This document shows positions 14,843-16,113 of a stretch of DNA of 16,113 nucleotides, in pieces. The first letter of the stretch is position 1, and every line of letters begins with the position of its first letter. This DNA comes from JAEDES01 sp964616405. Lineage in GTDB: Bacteria > Bacillota_I > Bacilli_A > RF39 > UBA660. The DNA lies in the NCBI GenBank assembly GCA_964616405.1, contig CAZTRE010000025.1:1-16113 (forward strand), in the 5' to 3' direction. Below the pieces are notes generated by a model. The model did no database searches. It saw only the letters and a program-made list of their open reading frames with translations, and was not told the origin of the DNA. Made by a program: the position numbers and the translations under genes.

Positions 14843-15202
14843 ATGTTAAAAAGAAATCCCGAAACATATAACGAAGTAGTACATTATCATAAGATGATGG
14901 AACTAGCTAAAAATTACACTATTACCGAAGAAATGTTAGATGAAATAAGCGATTTTATTCAAGAAGATACCAAAAATTCTGTTGAATGTAATACTAATCA
15001 AATAATATTAAAAAAAGCTAAGCAATCTTATAAAGTTTTTAATACCATGAAAAAGAATAGTAGTATTGATGGTTTAATATTAACTCCATCACAAATAACA
15101 TTAATACCTCATTATGATCCATCCTCATCAGGTGGTTATAGCGGTGGTTCTTCATCAAATAATAATAACAACAATAATAACAATAACAACAATAATAACT
15201 AG
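14843..15202 (+). CDS. 119-aa protein with Gly/Ser/Tyr segment and poly-Asn tail, candidate radical SAM substrate
   Basis: A perfect AGGAGG (14829-14834), the strongest ribosome binding site in this block, lies 8 nt before the ATG, which follows the radical SAM stop by 1 nt. Residues 1-85 are charged and largely helical, leader-like (MMELAKNYTITEEMLDEISDF). The C-terminus changes abruptly to ITLIPHYDP, then SSSGGYSGGSSS (94-105), then 14 Asn (106-119). There is one Cys, no signal peptide and no membrane helix. This two-part form, a conserved-looking leader plus a low-complexity core, fits a precursor for a ribosomally made, post-translationally modified peptide. At 119 aa it is long for one, and it may instead be a modified structural protein or simply have a disordered tail. 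No protease or export gene is visible in the window. Confidence 0.82.
   Translation: MLKRNPETYNEVVHYHKMMELAKNYTITEEMLDEISDFIQEDTKNSVECNTNQIILKKAKQSYKVFNTMKKNSSIDGLILTPSQITLIPHYDPSSSGGYSGGSSSNNNNNNNNNNNNNN
15158..15199 (+). repeat. Poly-asparagine tract of 14 codons with mixed AAT/AAC use
   Basis: Fourteen consecutive Asn codons (8 AAT, 6 AAC in irregular order) end the 119-aa gene directly before its TAG. It is a trinucleotide-like repeat and may change length by slippage. The mixed codons show it is not a fresh pure microsatellite. Confidence 0.9.
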
Positions 15203-15209
15203 GTGAATT

Positions 15210-16113
15210 ATGATAACAGAATCAAAGCATGAAGAACGTTTAAAAAAATATGGTATTAATGTAAAAACAAAATATAAGACAAAAGATAAAATTTTAGAAA
15301 GAAATACAGATGGTTCATTAAACGATAATATAAGAGAAGGAATAAGAATTAGAAAAGACTATTATTATAAGGGAACAGCCATTCATAAAGAAACAATGTT
15401 TGATTCCAGAATTATTTATTCTTTTGAATTTAATAATAGTAATAAACATCAAGCCTGTCCCAACTGTGGTAAAGAGGGTAAGCTAGAAGAATTTATAAAT
15501 GGCTGCCCTTACTGTGGAACACATTATAATATTGATTATGATAATAAAAACTTAGGAAGTAAATATTACTATGATTTGACTTTAAAAGAAAAGGATTATG
15601 TCTTAAAAACATTAATAATTGACGTTATTATTTCTTTTATAATCTCCTTAGTATTTATTATTCAAACAGGTAGAACCTTTACCATATTTGATATGAGTAA
15701 AGTTCTTTTAGGCACAGTTCTAATATCCGCCATTTTATTTTATCTATTTTATTATTTAGATGCCGCAATAATATTCGGTTTTGTAAAAAATAAAAAAGAA
15801 AAAATAAATCAAGCTCAAATAGATTTTTGGCAAATAATGGGAAATTATAATATCGCCAAAAATACTTTCTATAATAATCTAAATTATAATTTAAGGAATT
15901 TATATTACGGTGATAAATATGAAGACATTATTGACTATGATATAATTGATTATAATAATTTAACAGAAAAATTAAAAGATGACACTATATATATCACAGT
16001 TAACTTAGATATAAGAATAGTAAGATTTAGAAATAATAAAATAACCTCAAAGTTAGAGAATAAGACTTACGTCTTCAAACGAGCAAAACTAGACAAAGTA
16101 TTAGATCAGGGTA
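15210..16113 (+). CDS. Zinc-ribbon membrane protein, Tim44-domain-like (3' end outside window)
   Basis: The frame is open from ATG 15210 to the window end (301 codons, no stop). AGGTG at 15201-15205 overlaps the stop of the preceding gene and is only 4 nt before the ATG, so the two are probably translated together. A four-Cys zinc ribbon, ACPNCGKEG...GCPYCG (Cys83, 86, 99, 102), precedes two hydrophobic helices at about 133-152 and 164-190. A soluble region follows (QIDFWQIMGNYNIAKNTFYNNL, then DDTIYITVNLDIRIVRFRN and YVFKRAK). That last part resembles Tim44-like domains: helices followed by a strand-rich sheet, often found in bacterial membrane-anchored proteins. The resemblance is by pattern only. 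It may bring a client protein to the membrane. Confidence 0.78.
   Translation, partial: MITESKHEERLKKYGINVKTKYKTKDKILERNTDGSLNDNIREGIRIRKDYYYKGTAIHKETMFDSRIIYSFEFNNSNKHQACPNCGKEGKLEEFINGCPYCGTHYNIDYDNKNLGSKYYYDLTLKEKDYVLKTLIIDVIISFIISLVFIIQTGRTFTIFDMSKVLLGTVLISAILFYLFYYLDAAIIFGFVKNKKEKINQAQIDFWQIMGNYNIAKNTFYNNLNYNLRNLYYGDKYEDIIDYDIIDYNNLTEKLKDDTIYITVNLDIRIVRFRNNKITSKLENKTYVFKRAKLDKVLDQG

Noticed and set aside
14843..15202. Poly-Asn protein as an anaerobic sulfatase maturase substrate
   Set aside because: The sulfatase signature C/S-x-P-S-R is absent from this protein and from its neighbours.
1..16113. CRISPR arrays, tRNA or rRNA genes
   Set aside because: No regularly spaced direct repeats, tRNA cloverleaf-like sequence or rRNA-like sequence was seen on either strand.

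Overview
The window is very AT-rich, uses the standard bacterial code (TGG for Trp, TGA as a stop for ftsW), and has strong AGGTG/AGGAGG-type ribosome binding sites. Its gene content is that of a walled, low-GC Gram-positive: an LCP wall-polymer ligase, a SpoVD-like penicillin-binding protein, MraY, an FtsW/SpoVE-type SEDS protein, and a BspA-type leucine-rich-repeat protein. This suggests an uncultured, probably gut-associated Bacillota (Firmicutes) lineage. The lineage is an inference from gene content and composition, not a measured placement.

Left region (1-3279): the tail of an Rpn/PD-(D/E)XK transposase-like gene, a terminator, then a monocistronic LCP gene with its own promoter and terminator. 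Next comes a two-gene recombination module: a 43-aa ORF whose stop overlaps the start of a 460-aa large serine recombinase (TAATG). The recombinase stops about 24 bp before the interrupted 3' half of a class B PBP gene. That PBP fragment begins exactly at the Asn of the SxN active-site motif. It keeps the KTG motif and one PASTA domain but has lost the SxxK half. A 13-bp perfect palindrome (AAACCCAGGGTTT) lies at the junction and is a good candidate attachment-site core. The 5' half of the PBP is not in the window, so the element either extends left of it or a rearrangement has occurred.

Centre (3274-8948): the remains of a division/cell wall (dcw) cluster, in the order PBP 3' half, a 556-aa coiled-coil protein, mraY, a convergent unknown gene on the minus strand, and ftsW. 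MraY makes lipid I, FtsW-type proteins polymerise lipid II, and class B PBPs cross-link the glycan. murD, which commonly lies between mraY and ftsW, and murG, which commonly follows ftsW, are absent here. Unrelated genes occupy those places.

Right region (8949-16113): a decayed ORF6N-domain phage-regulator gene with an in-frame amber stop, an unrecognised 340-aa gene, and an MtaD-type MTA/SAH deaminase. The last block is a tightly packed run of four genes that looks like one operon: (i) a membrane protein with two zinc ribbons and BspA-type repeats, (ii) a radical SAM/SPASM protein with an unassigned C-terminal region, (iii) a 119-aa protein ending in a Gly/Ser/Tyr segment and 14 consecutive Asn residues, and (iv) a zinc-ribbon membrane protein resembling Tim44-domain proteins, cut by the window end. 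Genes ii and iii are 1 nt apart. They look like a peptide-modifying enzyme with its substrate, and this is the most promising candidate for an undescribed system in the window.

Many promoters here share an extended -10 box (TGnTATAAT or close), usually with a poor -35.
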